Below, piece by piece: positions 52,323-61,674 of a stretch of 62,445 bases of DNA. The stretch comes from Chloroflexota bacterium (GTDB lineage Bacteria; Chloroflexota; Dehalococcoidia; JACVQG01; JAHKAY01). The stretch covers positions 1-62,445 of the forward strand of contig JAHKAY010000037.1 in the NCBI GenBank assembly GCA_018825785.1, read 5' to 3'. The notes under the pieces were generated by a model. The model did no database searches and was not told where the DNA came from. It saw nothing but the letters and a program-made list of their open reading frames with translations. The translations under genes and the position numbers were made by a program. Numbering within the stretch: the stretch's first letter is position 1; each line of letters starts with the position of its first letter.

Positions 52323-54254
52323 ATGGGCCGTATGGAGAGGAAGGCCCTCTTTGAGCCCCTTCCCCTGGGGGGCATCAGGCTTAAGAACCGGCTGGTCATG
52401 GCCCCCATGGGGACCAACTATGCCTCCACGGCTGGCGAGGTCACGGAAAGGCTCCTGGACTACTACGAGGAGAGGGCCCGGGGTGGGGTGGGGCTCATCA
52501 TAGTTGAAGCCGCCAATGTGGCCTTTCCCCTGGGGTCAACCCTGGAGCGCCAGCCCAGGGCTGATGACGATGGGTTCCTTCCCTGCCTGGAGGGGCTGGC
52601 CCGGAGGCTCCATGCCAATGGGGTGGGGGTCCTGCTCCAGCTCTGCCACGGTGGCCGGGTGGCCCGCTCTCGCCTCTACGGCCAGGTGCCGGTGGCCCCC
52701 TCCCCCCTCGCCCCACCCGGGGGAGAAATCCCTCGCGAGCTGACGACGGGGGAGATTCCCGAAATCGTGGCCCTCTTCGTCCGGGCGGCAAGAAGGGCCC
52801 AGAGGGCGGGCTTTGACGGCGTGGAGGTCCATGCCGCCCATAGCTACCTCTTGAACCAGTTCCTCTCCCCCGCTGCCAACCGGCGTCCGGACGGCTACGG
52901 GGGGGACCTGAAGGGCAGGGCCAGGCTCCTCCTGGAGGTCCTCCGGGAGACCAGGAGGGAGGTGGGGAGGGGCTTTGTCCTCTCCTGCCGCATCAACGGG
53001 GCTGAGTTCGGCCTCACTGACGGCATCACCCCCCAGGACTCCCAGGACCTGGCCCCCCTTTTAGAAGAGGCCGGCGCCGACATCATCCATGTTTCGGCCT
53101 TTGGCTATAACCATCCTGTTATGCGGGCCTCGGCCCCCTCGGAGCCGGGCTTTGAGCTCCCTCTGGCCGAAGGGGTCAAGAAAAAGGCCAGGGTGCCGGT
53201 CATCGCCGTGGGCCGGCTCACCCCGGCCATGGCGGAGGGGGCCATCCAAGAGGGCAGGGTGGACCTGGTGGCCTTTGGCCGGGCCCTCCTGGCTGACCCC
53301 CAGGCGCCCAATAAGATAGCCCTGGGCCGGGAGGAGGACGTCTGCCCTTGCATCAACTGCCTCAAGTGCCGCGATGGACTGCAAGCGGGCAACCCCGTCA
53401 CCTGCCCTGTCAACCCAACCCTGGGCCGGGAGAGGGAGCTAAGCCTTTCCTCTGCCCGCCGGAGGAAGAAGGTGCTGGTGGTGGGGGGTGGGGTGGCGGG
53501 GATGGAAGCGGCCAGGGTCGCCGCCCTGAGGGGGCACCAGGTCTGGCTCTATGAGAAGGCGAGGTCCCTGGGGGGCCAGCTCCGGGTGGCCTCAAAGCCA
53601 CCGGAGAAGCAGGACCTTGACGGGCTCAATGTCTATCTCCAGGCCCAGATAGGGAAGCTGCCGGTGAGGGTGAAGAGGGGGAAGGCGGTGACCCCGGAGG
53701 TGGTGGAGGCCCTGGGGCCCCAGGCGGTGGTCCTGGCCATGGGGTCCGCCCCTTTTACTCCGGGCATCCCCGGCATTGAGCAGAACCGGGTGGTCCTGGC
53801 GGCGGAGGTGCTGAGAGGGAGGGCTGTAGCAGGGGATAGGGTGGTGGTGATAGGGGGGGAGATGGTGGGGTGCGAGACGGCTGACTTCCTGGCCGGGAAG
53901 GGCAGGAAGGTGACCGTGGTGCGGCGGGGGGAGGAGTTTGCCACCAGGATAAGTCCCACCAACCGCCGGGCCCTCCTGGCCCGCTTGGCCCAGAAAGGGG
54001 TGGAGCTCCTGGCAGGGGCCAGCTACCAGAGGATTACCCCCCAGGGGCTCCTCATCCGGGACAGGGAGGGAAGGGAGAGGTTGCTGGAAGCAGACACCAT
54101 CGTCATGGCCGCCGGGGCTCGCCCCCAGGACGACGGGCTGGCCCAGGCCCTTGAAGGTAAGGTCCCACAGCTTTACTGGGTGGGGGACTGTGTGGAGCCC
54201 CGCACTATCCAGGAGGCCATGGCCGAGGCCTACACCACGGCCCAGGGGCTTTGA
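52323..54254 (+). CDS. NADH:flavin oxidoreductase, 2,4-dienoyl-CoA reductase/old yellow enzyme family
   Basis: A 643-residue protein: an FMN-binding TIM barrel (LKNRLVMAPMGTNY, LLQLCHGGR, HAAHSYLLNQFLSP), a [4Fe-4S] site CINCLKC with a later CPVNP (about 340-365), then an FAD/NAD domain with VVGGGVAGMEAARVA and VVVIGGEMVGCETADF. Enzymes of this form reduce unsaturated acyl-CoA or other enones. ATG 52332 is an alternative start. It is coupled to the next small gene. Confidence 0.9.
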   Translation: MGRMERKALFEPLPLGGIRLKNRLVMAPMGTNYASTAGEVTERLLDYYEERARGGVGLIIVEAANVAFPLGSTLERQPRADDDGFLPCLEGLARRLHANGVGVLLQLCHGGRVARSRLYGQVPVAPSPLAPPGGEIPRELTTGEIPEIVALFVRAARRAQRAGFDGVEVHAAHSYLLNQFLSPAANRRPDGYGGDLKGRARLLLEVLRETRREVGRGFVLSCRINGAEFGLTDGITPQDSQDLAPLLEEAGADIIHVSAFGYNHPVMRASAPSEPGFELPLAEGVKKKARVPVIAVGRLTPAMAEGAIQEGRVDLVAFGRALLADPQAPNKIALGREEDVCPCINCLKCRDGLQAGNPVTCPVNPTLGRERELSLSSARRRKKVLVVGGGVAGMEAARVAALRGHQVWLYEKARSLGGQLRVASKPPEKQDLDGLNVYLQAQIGKLPVRVKRGKAVTPEVVEALGPQAVVLAMGSAPFTPGIPGIEQNRVVLAAEVLRGRAVAGDRVVVIGGEMVGCETADFLAGKGRKVTVVRRGEEFATRISPTNRRALLARLAQKGVELLAGASYQRITPQGLLIRDREGRERLLEADTIVMAAGARPQDDGLAQALEGKVPQLYWVGDCVEPRTIQEAMAEAYTTAQGL

Positions 54255-54255
54255 G

Positions 54256-54666
54256 ATGGCCTGGCATTGCGAGTATAACTACAAGTGCGCCGGGTGTGGG
54301 GAGCCCTATATCAGCTACGCCCCCGGGGTGAAGTGCCCCCGTTGTGGGCAGGCGGGGGATGAAGACTATGATATCATCGGCGAGGCCCTGAAAGGGGCCT
54401 GGTTCCACCTGGAGTATCACGGACGCGTCCTTCCCCCCGACTACGCCGTCTCCAGCCTGGCAGACCACTATCTAAGGCTTTCTTTTCTGGCCCTGGAGGC
54501 CTTTTTGGAGGAGGAGAGCCAGGATGCTGAAGGGGTGACGGGGTCGATAATGCGGCGCATTGACTTCCGGGACCATGAGTACCTCCGCCCCCACCTTGAG
54601 GACTATTTTCCCCTCCTCCTCAGGCGCTTTCAGCAGGGCTCCGCCCCCACCGGGAAGGGCGACTAG
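54256..54666 (+). CDS. Zinc-ribbon hypothetical protein
   Basis: A 136-residue protein from ATG 54256, one base after the oxidoreductase stop. The N-terminus is a zinc ribbon, CAGCG and CPRCG about 17 residues apart; the rest is acidic and helical (LALEAFLEEESQDAEG). Family unknown; co-expression with the oxidoreductase is likely. Confidence 0.6.
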   Translation: MAWHCEYNYKCAGCGEPYISYAPGVKCPRCGQAGDEDYDIIGEALKGAWFHLEYHGRVLPPDYAVSSLADHYLRLSFLALEAFLEEESQDAEGVTGSIMRRIDFRDHEYLRPHLEDYFPLLLRRFQQGSAPTGKGD

Positions 54667-54677
54667 GGCCCTTTTCC

Positions 54678-54706
54678 TTGACAGGGGCAAGGGGAGAGGG
54701 TAGAAT
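54678..54706 (+). promoter_or_regulatory. Promoter of rplU-rpmA-rpmE
   Basis: TTGACA (54678-54683), a 17-base spacer and TAGAAT (54701-54706), close to the ideal housekeeping promoter. Start is expected near 54713, only a few bases before the rplU ATG. Confidence 0.75.
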
Positions 54707-54716
54707 AACCCAAGAT

Positions 54717-55034
54717 ATGTACGCGATAGTCCAGACCGGGGGCAAGCAGTACCAGGTTTCCCCCGGTCAAACTTTTGAGGTGGACAGGCTCCCTGTCCCG
54801 GAGGGGGTAAAGATGGAGCTAGACCAGGTGCTCCTCCTCCAGGATGGGGAGAAGGTGGTGGTGGGCACCCCTACCGTCCCCGGGGCCTGCGTGGTGGTTA
54901 CTTCCCTGGGGGAGGTGAAGGGGGACAAGCAGATAGTCTTCAGGTACAGGGCCAAGGTCCGCTACCGCAGGAAGACAGGCCACCGGCAGCGCTATACCCA
55001 GCTGCGGGTGGAGGATATAAGGCTGGAGGAATAG
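54717..55034 (+). CDS. rplU: Ribosomal protein L21
   Basis: A 105-residue L21: [17 protein letters not shown] at the start, and [20 protein letters not shown], the RNA-binding end. ATG 54717 has no Shine-Dalgarno and follows the predicted transcription start by about four bases, so the mRNA may be leaderless. It heads the L21-L27-L31 cluster. Confidence 0.96.
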   Translation: MYAIVQTGGKQYQVSPGQTFEVDRLPVPEGVKMELDQVLLLQDGEKVVVGTPTVPGACVVVTSLGEVKGDKQIVFRYRAKVRYRRKTGHRQRYTQLRVEDIRLEE

Positions 55035-55035
55035 C

Positions 55036-55290
55036 ATGGCCCATAAGAAGGGGGGGGGCGCCTCCCGCAATAACCGGGACAGCAAGTCCAAGAGGCTGGG
55101 GATAAAGAGATTTGAGGGCCAGGTGGTTCTTGCTGGCACCATCTTGGTCCGTCAGCGGGGCACCCGCGTCTACCCGGGGGAAAATGTGGGGGTAGGGAGG
55201 GACTTCACCCTCTATTCCCTGGTGGATGGGGTGGTGAACTTCGGGCCCCATAGCCAGGAACATAAAAAGGTCTCGGTGCTGGCCCAATGA
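55036..55290 (+). CDS. rpmA: Ribosomal protein L27
   Basis: An 84-residue L27, [20 protein letters not shown] at the N-terminus with no cleavable extension, and [20 protein letters not shown] in the middle. It follows rplU by one base and overlaps rpmE by four. Confidence 0.97.
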   Translation: MAHKKGGGASRNNRDSKSKRLGIKRFEGQVVLAGTILVRQRGTRVYPGENVGVGRDFTLYSLVDGVVNFGPHSQEHKKVSVLAQ

Positions 55291-55490
55291 AGGAGAAGCT
55301 CCACCCCAAGTACCACCACGACGCCAAGGTAGTCTGTTCCTGTGGCAATACCTTTATCACCGGCTCCACCAGACAGCTCATAAAGGTTGAGGTATGCGGC
55401 CGGTGTCACCCTTTCTATACTGGCGAGCAACGCATCAGGGATACCGGGGGGAGGGTGGAGCGCTTCAAGAGGCGTTTTAAGACCGAGTGA
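55287..55490 (+). CDS. rpmE: Ribosomal protein L31 (zinc form)
   Basis: A 67-residue L31, [20 protein letters not shown] with [13 protein letters not shown]; the four cysteines make it the zinc-binding form. The start overlaps rpmA. A terminator follows 20 bases after the stop. Confidence 0.96.
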   Translation: MKEKLHPKYHHDAKVVCSCGNTFITGSTRQLIKVEVCGRCHPFYTGEQRIRDTGGRVERFKRRFKTE

Positions 55491-55509
55491 AGGTGAAGGG
55501 GAAAAGAGA

Positions 55510-55536
55510 GGGAGCGGAGGCCTCCGCTCCCTTTTT
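55510..55536 (+). terminator. Rho-independent terminator of the ribosomal cluster
   Basis: GGGAGCGGAGG (55510-55520) is followed at once by CCTCCGCTCCC (55521-55531) and TTTTT: a perfect inverted repeat with a T run. Confidence 0.85.
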
Positions 55537-55548
55537 GGTTGGCGCGCG

Positions 55549-56454
55549 GTGAAAGATTCGCCCCGGTTCCACTATGGGGGCCAGGCCCTCATCGAGGGGG
55601 TGATGATAAGGGGAGAGAAGCATGTCTCCATCGCTGTGCGCCGGCCCATCGGGGATATTCGTCTCCTCTGCCAGCCCCTGGGGAGGATTTCGGTGGGGAG
55701 GTGGGGGAAGGCCCCCCTGTCCCGGGGGGTGGTGGTGCTGGGGGAGACCCTGGCCCTGGGGATGAAGGCCCTCCTCTATTCCGCAGAGGTGGCCCTGGAG
55801 GAGGGGGAGGAGAAGGCGGAGCTTCCCAAGGGCCTGGCCTGGGGGACGGTGGCCGTGGCCATGGCGCTGGGGGTGGGGCTCTTCTTCCTGGTGCCCTTCT
55901 TCCTGGCCCAGCTGCTGAAACCCGCCCTGGCCTCCCCCTTTCTCTTCAACCTGATGGAGGGGCTTATCAGGCTGGTCATCCTCATTCTCTATCTGAAGGT
56001 CATAGGCCTCTTCGGCGACATCAGGAGGGTCTTTGCCTACCACGGCGCGGAGCACCGGGTAATCAATGCCTACGAGGCCGGGGTCCCCCTGGAAATAGAG
56101 CAGGTGAAGAGCTACTCTACTGCCCACGCCCGGTGTGGGACCAGTTTCCTCCTGGTGGTGGTAGTAATAGCGGTGCTGGCCTTCAGTCTATTGGGGAGGC
56201 CGCCCCTGTGGCTGGCGGTCCTGGGAAGGATTGTCCTCCTGCCGGCCATCGCCGCTGTTTCCTATGAGCTTATCCGTCTGGGGGCGAGGCATCACACTAA
56301 CCCGGTGGTAAGGGCCCTTCTCTGGCCGGGGCTTCTTCTCCAGGGCCTCACCACCCGCCCCCCCGATGATAGCATGTTGGAGGTGGCCCTAAAGGCCCTC
56401 CAGGGTGCCCTGGAAGCGGACGGGGCTACTAAGGCGGGTTCTCCAGCGGCGTAA
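55549..56454 (+). CDS. DUF1385 membrane protein (YqhQ-like)
   Basis: About 301 residues from GTG 55549, just after the terminator; the longer frame overlaps rpmE. DUF1385 features: [14 protein letters not shown] near the start, and the block [20 protein letters not shown] before [13 protein letters not shown]. It has four or five hydrophobic segments. The function is unknown. It converges with hisI and overlaps its end by 26 bases. Confidence 0.85.
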   Translation: MKDSPRFHYGGQALIEGVMIRGEKHVSIAVRRPIGDIRLLCQPLGRISVGRWGKAPLSRGVVVLGETLALGMKALLYSAEVALEEGEEKAELPKGLAWGTVAVAMALGVGLFFLVPFFLAQLLKPALASPFLFNLMEGLIRLVILILYLKVIGLFGDIRRVFAYHGAEHRVINAYEAGVPLEIEQVKSYSTAHARCGTSFLLVVVVIAVLAFSLLGRPPLWLAVLGRIVLLPAIAAVSYELIRLGARHHTNPVVRALLWPGLLLQGLTTRPPDDSMLEVALKALQGALEADGATKAGSPAA

Positions 56455-56746
56455 AAAAGCAGGTCCGGTTGCCGGTGTGGCAGGCGGGGCCCCGGGGGCG
56501 CACTTTCAATAGTAGGGCGTCCCCGTCGCAGTCTTCGGAGATGCTCACCAGTTCCAGGATATTCCCCGAGGTGGCCCCCTTGTGCCACAGCTCCTTGCGG
56601 CTCCGGCTGTAGAACCAGGCCTCTTTCTGCTTCAGGGTCAGGCGGAGGGCCTCCCGGTTCATGTAGGCAAGCATCAGAACATCGCCGGTCTCCGCATCCT
56701 GGGCGATGGCGGGGATGAGGCCGTTGGAATCAAACTTCAGCTTCAT
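56429..56746 (-). CDS. hisI: Phosphoribosyl-AMP cyclohydrolase
   Basis: A 105-residue HisI, third step of histidine synthesis. Motifs [29 protein letters not shown] and the metal-binding [17 protein letters not shown] and TCFF are all present. No HisE domain is fused. It is the gene downstream of hisF, overlapping it by four bases. Confidence 0.95.
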   Translation of the reverse strand: MKLKFDSNGLIPAIAQDAETGDVLMLAYMNREALRLTLKQKEAWFYSRSRKELWHKGATSGNILELVSISEDCDGDALLLKVRPRGPACHTGNRTCFFTPLENPP

Positions 56747-57498
56747 AGTCTTACTGGTACTCCTCGTTCATTCAGGTATTCCTTCACCTGGCGGATGGGG
56801 TGGGTGCCGTAGTGGAAGATGCTGGCGGCCAGGACGGCGTCGGCCTTGCCCTGGACGATGGCCTTATAGAGGTGCTCCGGCTTCCCCGCCCCGCCGCTGG
56901 CGATTACCGGAATAGACACCCTCTCGGCCACCTTGCAGGTGAGCTCCAGGTCGTAGCCCGTCTGGTGGCCGTCGGCGTCCATGCTGGTGAGCAGAATCTC
57001 CCCCGCCCCCAGCCCTGCGACCTTGCCGGCCCATTCCAGGGCGTCCAGGCCGGTGGGGGTCCTGCCCCCGTGGATATAGACTTCCCACCCGCCGTCCCCC
57101 CTCTTGGCATCGATGGCCACCACGATGCACTGGCTGCCGAACTTCAGGGCTCCCACTTCAATGAGCCTGGGGTTCTGGACAGCGGCCGTATTGATGGCTA
57201 CCTTGTCAGCCCCGGCCTCCAGGATTTTCCTCATATCCTCCAAGGTGCGCAGTCCCCCGCCCACGGTGAGGGGGATAAAGACCTGGTCCGAGACCCTCTC
57301 CACCACCTCCCTCATGATCTCCCGGGCATCGGAGGAGGCGGTGATGTCCAGGAAGACCAGCTCATCTGCCCCCTCGCGGTCATAGAAGGCGGCCAGTTCC
57401 GCCGGGTCGCCGGCATCCCGGAGGTGGACAAAGCTGACCCCCTTTACCACCCTCCCGGCGGTGACATCCAGACAGGGAATAATGCGCTTGGTAAGCAC
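56743..57498 (-). CDS. hisF: Imidazole glycerol phosphate synthase cyclase subunit
   Basis: A 251-residue HisF barrel: [20 protein letters not shown] with catalytic Asp11, [29 protein letters not shown] and [15 protein letters not shown] carrying the second catalytic Asp. With HisH (not in the window) it makes IGP and AICAR. It leads the hisF-hisI pair. Confidence 0.96.
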   Translation of the reverse strand: MLTKRIIPCLDVTAGRVVKGVSFVHLRDAGDPAELAAFYDREGADELVFLDITASSDAREIMREVVERVSDQVFIPLTVGGGLRTLEDMRKILEAGADKVAINTAAVQNPRLIEVGALKFGSQCIVVAIDAKRGDGGWEVYIHGGRTPTGLDALEWAGKVAGLGAGEILLTSMDADGHQTGYDLELTCKVAERVSIPVIASGGAGKPEHLYKAIVQGKADAVLAASIFHYGTHPIRQVKEYLNERGVPVRL

Positions 57499-57599
57499 GG
57501 GCCCTATTCTAGGGCCAGCATTTCAACCTGTCAAAGCCAGGGCCGGTTAGCTCACTGCCCCGGGGCAGAGCGGATTGCGGCCGCGGCGAGCGAAAGGTA

Positions 57600-57628
57600 T
57601 TGACAGACAGCTTTCCTTCTGCTACTTT
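57600..57628 (+). promoter_or_regulatory. Promoter of the small zinc protein gene
   Basis: TTGACA (57600-57605), a 17-base spacer and TACTTT (57623-57628) with TG two bases before it (extended -10). Confidence 0.5.
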
Positions 57629-57671
57629 GTGGCCGACTGTATCCAGGTAGTAAATGGTCAAGGAGGGTGGA

Positions 57672-57812
57672 ATGAAAGCCTACTGTATGAAGTGCAGAGC
57701 CCAGAGAGAGGTCAAGAATCCTAAGTCCATATTAATGAAGAACAAGCGTCCCGCCACCCAGGGCGTGTGTCCTGTCTGTGGCACCAAGGTGTTTCGCATA
57801 GGGAAGGGCTGA
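57672..57812 (+). CDS. Small zinc-binding protein (DUF5679-like)
   Basis: A 46-residue ORF after GGAGGG: MKAYCMKCRAQREVKNPKSI, then a basic middle and GVCPVCGTKVFRIGKG. Two CxxC pairs make a zinc ribbon. Short proteins of this form (DUF5679) are common in Chloroflexota and Actinobacteria; the role is unknown. Confidence 0.75.
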   Translation: MKAYCMKCRAQREVKNPKSILMKNKRPATQGVCPVCGTKVFRIGKG

Positions 57813-57849
57813 CAACCGCCCAATTCACCGAACCCGCAAAACTGCCTTA

Positions 57850-57938
57850 GGTGAGCTTTTGTAGCCCGAAAGAAGGGCTGCAGGCTGGGGCTATTGGGTG
57901 TTTTGTCCCTGATAGCACTGGTCGCCATCAAGCTCGCC
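57850..57938 (+). ncRNA. Candidate structured leader RNA upstream of uppP
   Basis: GGTGAGCTT (57850-57858) pairs with AAGCTCGCC (57930-57938). Inside lie two hairpins, GTAGCCC/GGGCTGC (57861-57881) and CTAT-GGG/CCC-ATAG (57891-57915), giving a three-way junction. I cannot match it to a known riboswitch class. Confidence 0.35.
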
Positions 57939-57985
57939 CCAGGGCGGTTGCTCTCTAACCTGAGCAGGTTGCCAGGGGAATATCA

Positions 57986-58840
57986 GTGACTGCAATTCAA
58001 GCTGTCATTCTCGGAATCGTGCAAGGCTTGACCGAGTTTGTGCCGATTTCAAGCTCAGCGCACCTTATCATTATCCCCTGGCTGTTTGGCTGGGATGACC
58101 CGGGCCTCGCTTTCGATGTGGCGCTGCACCTGGGAACACTGGTTGCCCTGCTCTGGTTTTTTGCGGCAGATTGGGTGCGGTTGGTGCGCGCGGGAATCGC
58201 CAGCATTGCTGAGCGAAGAATCGGTGACGATTCGGACCGGCAGCTGGCATGGCTGCTGGTCATCGGCAGCATCCCCGGGGGCATTGCGGGCGCGCTGGGC
58301 GAAGGCAAGATAGAGGAGCTGTTTCATCAACCCGGCGCGGCCCACACGCCACAAGCAATGATTGCCATGGCAATTGTCATCGCTCTGTTGGGCGCAGCCC
58401 TGTTTGTAGCGGAGCGGGTCGCGCGACACATCCGAGAGCTTGACCAGGTGTCACTCAAAGATGCGATAATGATTGGACTTGCCCAAGCGCTGGCGATTTT
58501 CCCCGGCGTCTCCCGCTCCGGCAGCACCATCACAGCGGGACTTGCTCTGGGATTTCGGCGTGAAGCCGCAGCGCGCTTTTCCTTCCTGCTCGCTGCGCCA
58601 ATAATGGTGGGCGCGGGTCTCAAGAGTCTTTTGGACGTTTACAGCGAACTGAAAATTGGGGCGATGGTCCAATCGGAGCTGTTTCCCTTTGCAATTGGCT
58701 TTGTCGCCGCTGTCGTTAGCGGTTACCTGTGCATCAAGTTCCTGCTGCAATTCCTGCAAAAGAACTCTACAGACATTTTCGTGTACTACCGCTGGCTGTT
58801 GGCGGCGCTGCTCATCATTCTTGCGTTCGGGCGAGATTAG
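57986..58840 (+). CDS. uppP: Undecaprenyl-diphosphatase UppP (BacA)
   Basis: A 284-residue membrane protein that recycles undecaprenyl diphosphate for wall synthesis and gives bacitracin resistance. Signatures: GLTEFVPISSSAH (about 14-26) and the GVSRSGSTIT active-site segment (about 172-181), with eight or so hydrophobic segments. GTG start. Its base composition is lower in GC than most of the window, hinting at transfer. Confidence 0.95.
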   Translation: MTAIQAVILGIVQGLTEFVPISSSAHLIIIPWLFGWDDPGLAFDVALHLGTLVALLWFFAADWVRLVRAGIASIAERRIGDDSDRQLAWLLVIGSIPGGIAGALGEGKIEELFHQPGAAHTPQAMIAMAIVIALLGAALFVAERVARHIRELDQVSLKDAIMIGLAQALAIFPGVSRSGSTITAGLALGFRREAAARFSFLLAAPIMVGAGLKSLLDVYSELKIGAMVQSELFPFAIGFVAAVVSGYLCIKFLLQFLQKNSTDIFVYYRWLLAALLIILAFGRD

Positions 58841-58884
58841 CGACTGCCACCAATATACGCGCAGTCCCGCGTAGCCCCCTCGAT

Positions 58885-58917
58885 CTTAACAGGTTCTTAA
58901 TATTTGGTTGCTAGAAT
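58885..58917 (+). promoter_or_regulatory. Promoter with an 11-bp direct repeat
   Basis: CTTAAC (58885) and CTTAAT (58896) are 11 bases apart, and TAGAAT (58912-58917) is a good -10. The gene at 58945 follows after GGAAAGGAGGAAAG. Confidence 0.45.
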
Positions 58918-58944
58918 GTTTATTGGAAAGGAGGAAAGAGAAGA

Positions 58945-59382
58945 ATGTTGAGACGCAAGAGGTTTGTCATTATCGGCCTTCTGGCCGCGGTTCTGCTGGT
59001 CGGGAGCCTAGCCGGGTTGGCCCTCGCCCAGACAGTGGATACGGGGCAACCCCAGACCTTGTTAGCCAGGGTTGCCGCTATCCTGGGCATTGACCAGCAA
59101 AAGGTGGAAGACGCTTATGCCCAGGCCCAACGCGAGATGCGGGACGAAGCCGTGGATAGCTACCTCAAGAACCTGGTTGACCAGGGCAAGATAACCCAGG
59201 GGCAAGCTGACCAGTACAGCGGCTGGTGGCAGGCCAGGCCCGAGGCGCTGCTGCCCGGAGCCATGGGGCGGAACTTCGGCTTCCACGGGTTCAGGGGCGG
59301 GATGAGGGGGGGCAGAGGCTTCTGTTGGGGCCTGCCTCCCATTCCTGCTCCGACCCCCCAGGCTTCTGGCACGTCGTTCTAG
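58945..59382 (+). CDS. Exported protein with a short helical repeat domain (DUF2680-like)
   Basis: A 145-residue protein: signal peptide (RRKRFVIIGLLAAVLLVGSL to ALAQ), a helical segment (IDQQKVEDAYAQAQREMRDE, LVDQGKITQGQADQYSGWW) typical of small secreted DUF2680-like proteins, then a Gly/Arg/Phe-rich tail and a Pro-rich end. Role unknown. It precedes a two-component system on the same strand. Confidence 0.6.
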   Translation: MLRRKRFVIIGLLAAVLLVGSLAGLALAQTVDTGQPQTLLARVAAILGIDQQKVEDAYAQAQREMRDEAVDSYLKNLVDQGKITQGQADQYSGWWQARPEALLPGAMGRNFGFHGFRGGMRGGRGFCWGLPPIPAPTPQASGTSF

Positions 59383-59447
59383 GGTGCTCTCGGGGTCGGT
59401 TGCAGACCAGTTGAATATGGGATAGGTCCAGTCCAGCCGAGCCGCTT

Positions 59448-59475
59448 CAGGAGAGGGGGAGGTCCCCCTCTCCTG
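59448..59475. terminator. Strong hairpin after the exported protein gene
   Basis: CAGGAGAGGGGG (59448-59459) pairs perfectly with CCCCCTCTCCTG (59464-59475), loop AGGT, no T run. The arms are those of the hairpin at 50058-50082, in the other order. Confidence 0.55.
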
Positions 59476-59587
59476 GCATATTGAGCACCCCGGTGGAAGA
59501 AATGGAGATGCTGGTCTTAATGATTCCTTCATAATTTCGTTCTATTATTTGGGGGAGCAGCGCAGATAATCGTAAGGGAGAACAAGG

Positions 59588-60286
59588 ATGGCTGGCAAAA
59601 GGATTCTGGTGGTCGATGATGATGCCAAGACCGTGGAGTTGGTGAAGCTGTACCTGAGCAGGGATGGCTACAAGGTCCTCACCGCCTACGATGGGATTGA
59701 GGCGTTGCGCCTGGCGCGGGAGAGCCGTCCTGACCTCATTGTTCTTGACCTGATGCTGCCCGGACTAGATGGTCTCCAGGTGTGTCGCACCCTCAGGAGG
59801 GAGTCGGATGTGCCCATCATCATGCTTACGGCCAAGACTGCTGAGGAGGACAGGCTAGTCGGTCTAGACCTGGGGGCGGATGACTATGTGACCAAGCCCT
59901 TCAGCCCCAAGGAACTGGCAGCTAGAGTGCGAGCCGTCCTGCGGCGTCTTCCTGAGGAGGCGCTTCAGCGTGGGCCCGTAGAGATAACCCATGGCGAACT
60001 CACGGTGAACTTCCTCACACATGAGGCATCCCTTGCCGGTAAGCCACTGAACCTCACCCCCATAGAATTCAGGTTGCTGGGGGTCCTGATGAGGGAACCG
60101 GAGAAGGTTTTCAGTCGGGCAGAGTTAATTGACAAGGTCTTCGGATATGATTTCGAAGGCTTCGACCGCACGGTGGATGTCCATATCCGTAACCTGCGCA
60201 GGAAGCTGGGGGCGGACCCTGACCATCCCAGGTACATCAAGACGGTGTACGGAGCAGGTTACAGATTTGGGGGAGGGGTGAGATGA
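59588..60286 (+). CDS. OmpR/PhoB-family response regulator
   Basis: A 232-residue regulator: receiver with VVDDD, phospho-acceptor Asp54 (IVLDLMLPG), TAKT and KPFSPKEL, then a winged helix ([44 protein letters not shown]). It overlaps the kinase gene by four bases. It probably controls the adaptor and transporter genes that follow, and perhaps the exported protein before it. Confidence 0.9.
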   Translation: MAGKRILVVDDDAKTVELVKLYLSRDGYKVLTAYDGIEALRLARESRPDLIVLDLMLPGLDGLQVCRTLRRESDVPIIMLTAKTAEEDRLVGLDLGADDYVTKPFSPKELAARVRAVLRRLPEEALQRGPVEITHGELTVNFLTHEASLAGKPLNLTPIEFRLLGVLMREPEKVFSRAELIDKVFGYDFEGFDRTVDVHIRNLRRKLGADPDHPRYIKTVYGAGYRFGGGVR

Positions 60287-61674
60287 CCCACTCTTTTCGG
60301 TTTCGCCTCCTGCTGGCTTTTGCACTGGTGATAGCCGTAGTCATTGGCACGGTGTCCCTTTTCGTTGCCCGTAGCGCAGCAGGCAGAATCCATGAGTACC
60401 AGCTACAGAGCAATGAGACGCGCTCAGCCAGGATGCAGTCGGTGCTGTCCCGCTACTATGCGGGGAGGGGGGAATGGGCCGGTATTCAGCCTTTTGTAGA
60501 GCAGATGGGAACGCTCTACGGACAGCGCATTATTGTGGTCGACAGCAGCGGCGTGGTGGTCGCTGACTCCCACCACGGTTTTGTCGGCAGTCGTCCGGAC
60601 CCGCGCTGGTCGGGCAGGGTTCTGCCAATACGACCCCCACCGATGCCAGGCGGAGCCAGGGAACCCGGCACTCTCTACATCAACCCCGAATCTGCTTCTG
60701 AGGCTGACTCCATCTCTGTTCAGAGCCTGGCCAACTCAATAAACCGTTTTCTCCTCTGGGGTGGACTTCTGGCCGTTGGTCTGGCTATGGTGTTCACCAC
60801 CTTCCTGTCCCGTCGAATTTCGGCTCCTCTTCGCGCTCTTACCTCGGCGGCCAGGCGGGTGGGCCAGGGGGACTTCTCCCAGAGAGTCGATATCCGCGGC
60901 AAGGACGAGGTGGCAGAGCTGGCCCGGACATTCAACTCCATGGCCAACGACCTGACTCGGGCTGAAAAACTTCGGCGCAATCTCGTAGCCGACGCCGCTC
61001 ACGAGCTAAGAACCCCTCTTTCTAACATCCGCGGCTATCTAGAGGCTGTTCGCGATGGGCTCATGCAGCCCGATGCCTCAACACTCCACTCTGTCTATGA
61101 AGAGGTCCTTCTTCTCTCAAAGCTCATCGAGGAACTCCAGGAGCTGTCGCTGGCGGACGCCGGCGAACTGAAGCTGTTTCGCCAGCCAGAAGACATCTCT
61201 GAGCTGATTCAGAAGGTAGCGGGTGCCGTGCAAGCGGCAATCAAGGCTAAAGGACTGTCCCTCACCGTTGACCTGGCCGATGGACTCCCTCTTTGCCATA
61301 TAGATTCCCACCGGATTGGTCAGGTCTTGCGCAACCTTCTGGACAATGCGGTAGCCCATACACCAGAAGGTGGCGCCATTGCCGTAACCGCCGTGGAACA
61401 GGGTAACTGGGTAGAGGTGGCCGTGGCCGACACGGGCGAGGGCATCCCACCGGAGGACTTGCCCAACATCTTTGAGCGGTTTTACCGGGTAGATAAGTCT
61501 CGTGCCAGGGCGACAGGGGGCAGCGGCCTGGGGCTCACCATCGCCAAGCGCCTCGTGGAAGCCCACGGCGGCAAGATTGGGGTTCAGAGCGAGCCGGGAA
61601 AGGGCAGCTGTTTCGCATTCACCGTTTCCCGGGCTGAGCAGGCTTCTTCAGCCCTGGGCGATATGGAGGCATAA
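60283..61674 (+). CDS. Sensor histidine kinase with HAMP domain
   Basis: A 463-residue kinase: two membrane segments (about 7-29 and 152-172) flanking an extracytoplasmic sensor of about 120 residues, a HAMP domain (about 175-225), HisKA with [15 protein letters not shown], and HATPase motifs [41 protein letters not shown] and [16 protein letters not shown]. Signal unknown. It pairs with the preceding regulator and is followed with no gap by the adaptor gene. Confidence 0.9.
   Translation: MTHSFRFRLLLAFALVIAVVIGTVSLFVARSAAGRIHEYQLQSNETRSARMQSVLSRYYAGRGEWAGIQPFVEQMGTLYGQRIIVVDSSGVVVADSHHGFVGSRPDPRWSGRVLPIRPPPMPGGAREPGTLYINPESASEADSISVQSLANSINRFLLWGGLLAVGLAMVFTTFLSRRISAPLRALTSAARRVGQGDFSQRVDIRGKDEVAELARTFNSMANDLTRAEKLRRNLVADAAHELRTPLSNIRGYLEAVRDGLMQPDASTLHSVYEEVLLLSKLIEELQELSLADAGELKLFRQPEDISELIQKVAGAVQAAIKAKGLSLTVDLADGLPLCHIDSHRIGQVLRNLLDNAVAHTPEGGAIAVTAVEQGNWVEVAVADTGEGIPPEDLPNIFERFYRVDKSRARATGGSGLGLTIAKRLVEAHGGKIGVQSEPGKGSCFAFTVSRAEQASSALGDMEA

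Noticed and set aside
57850-57985. M-box or TPP riboswitch before uppP
   Set aside because: AGGTGAG and ACCTGA-like strings occur, but the conserved internal loops of either class are missing.
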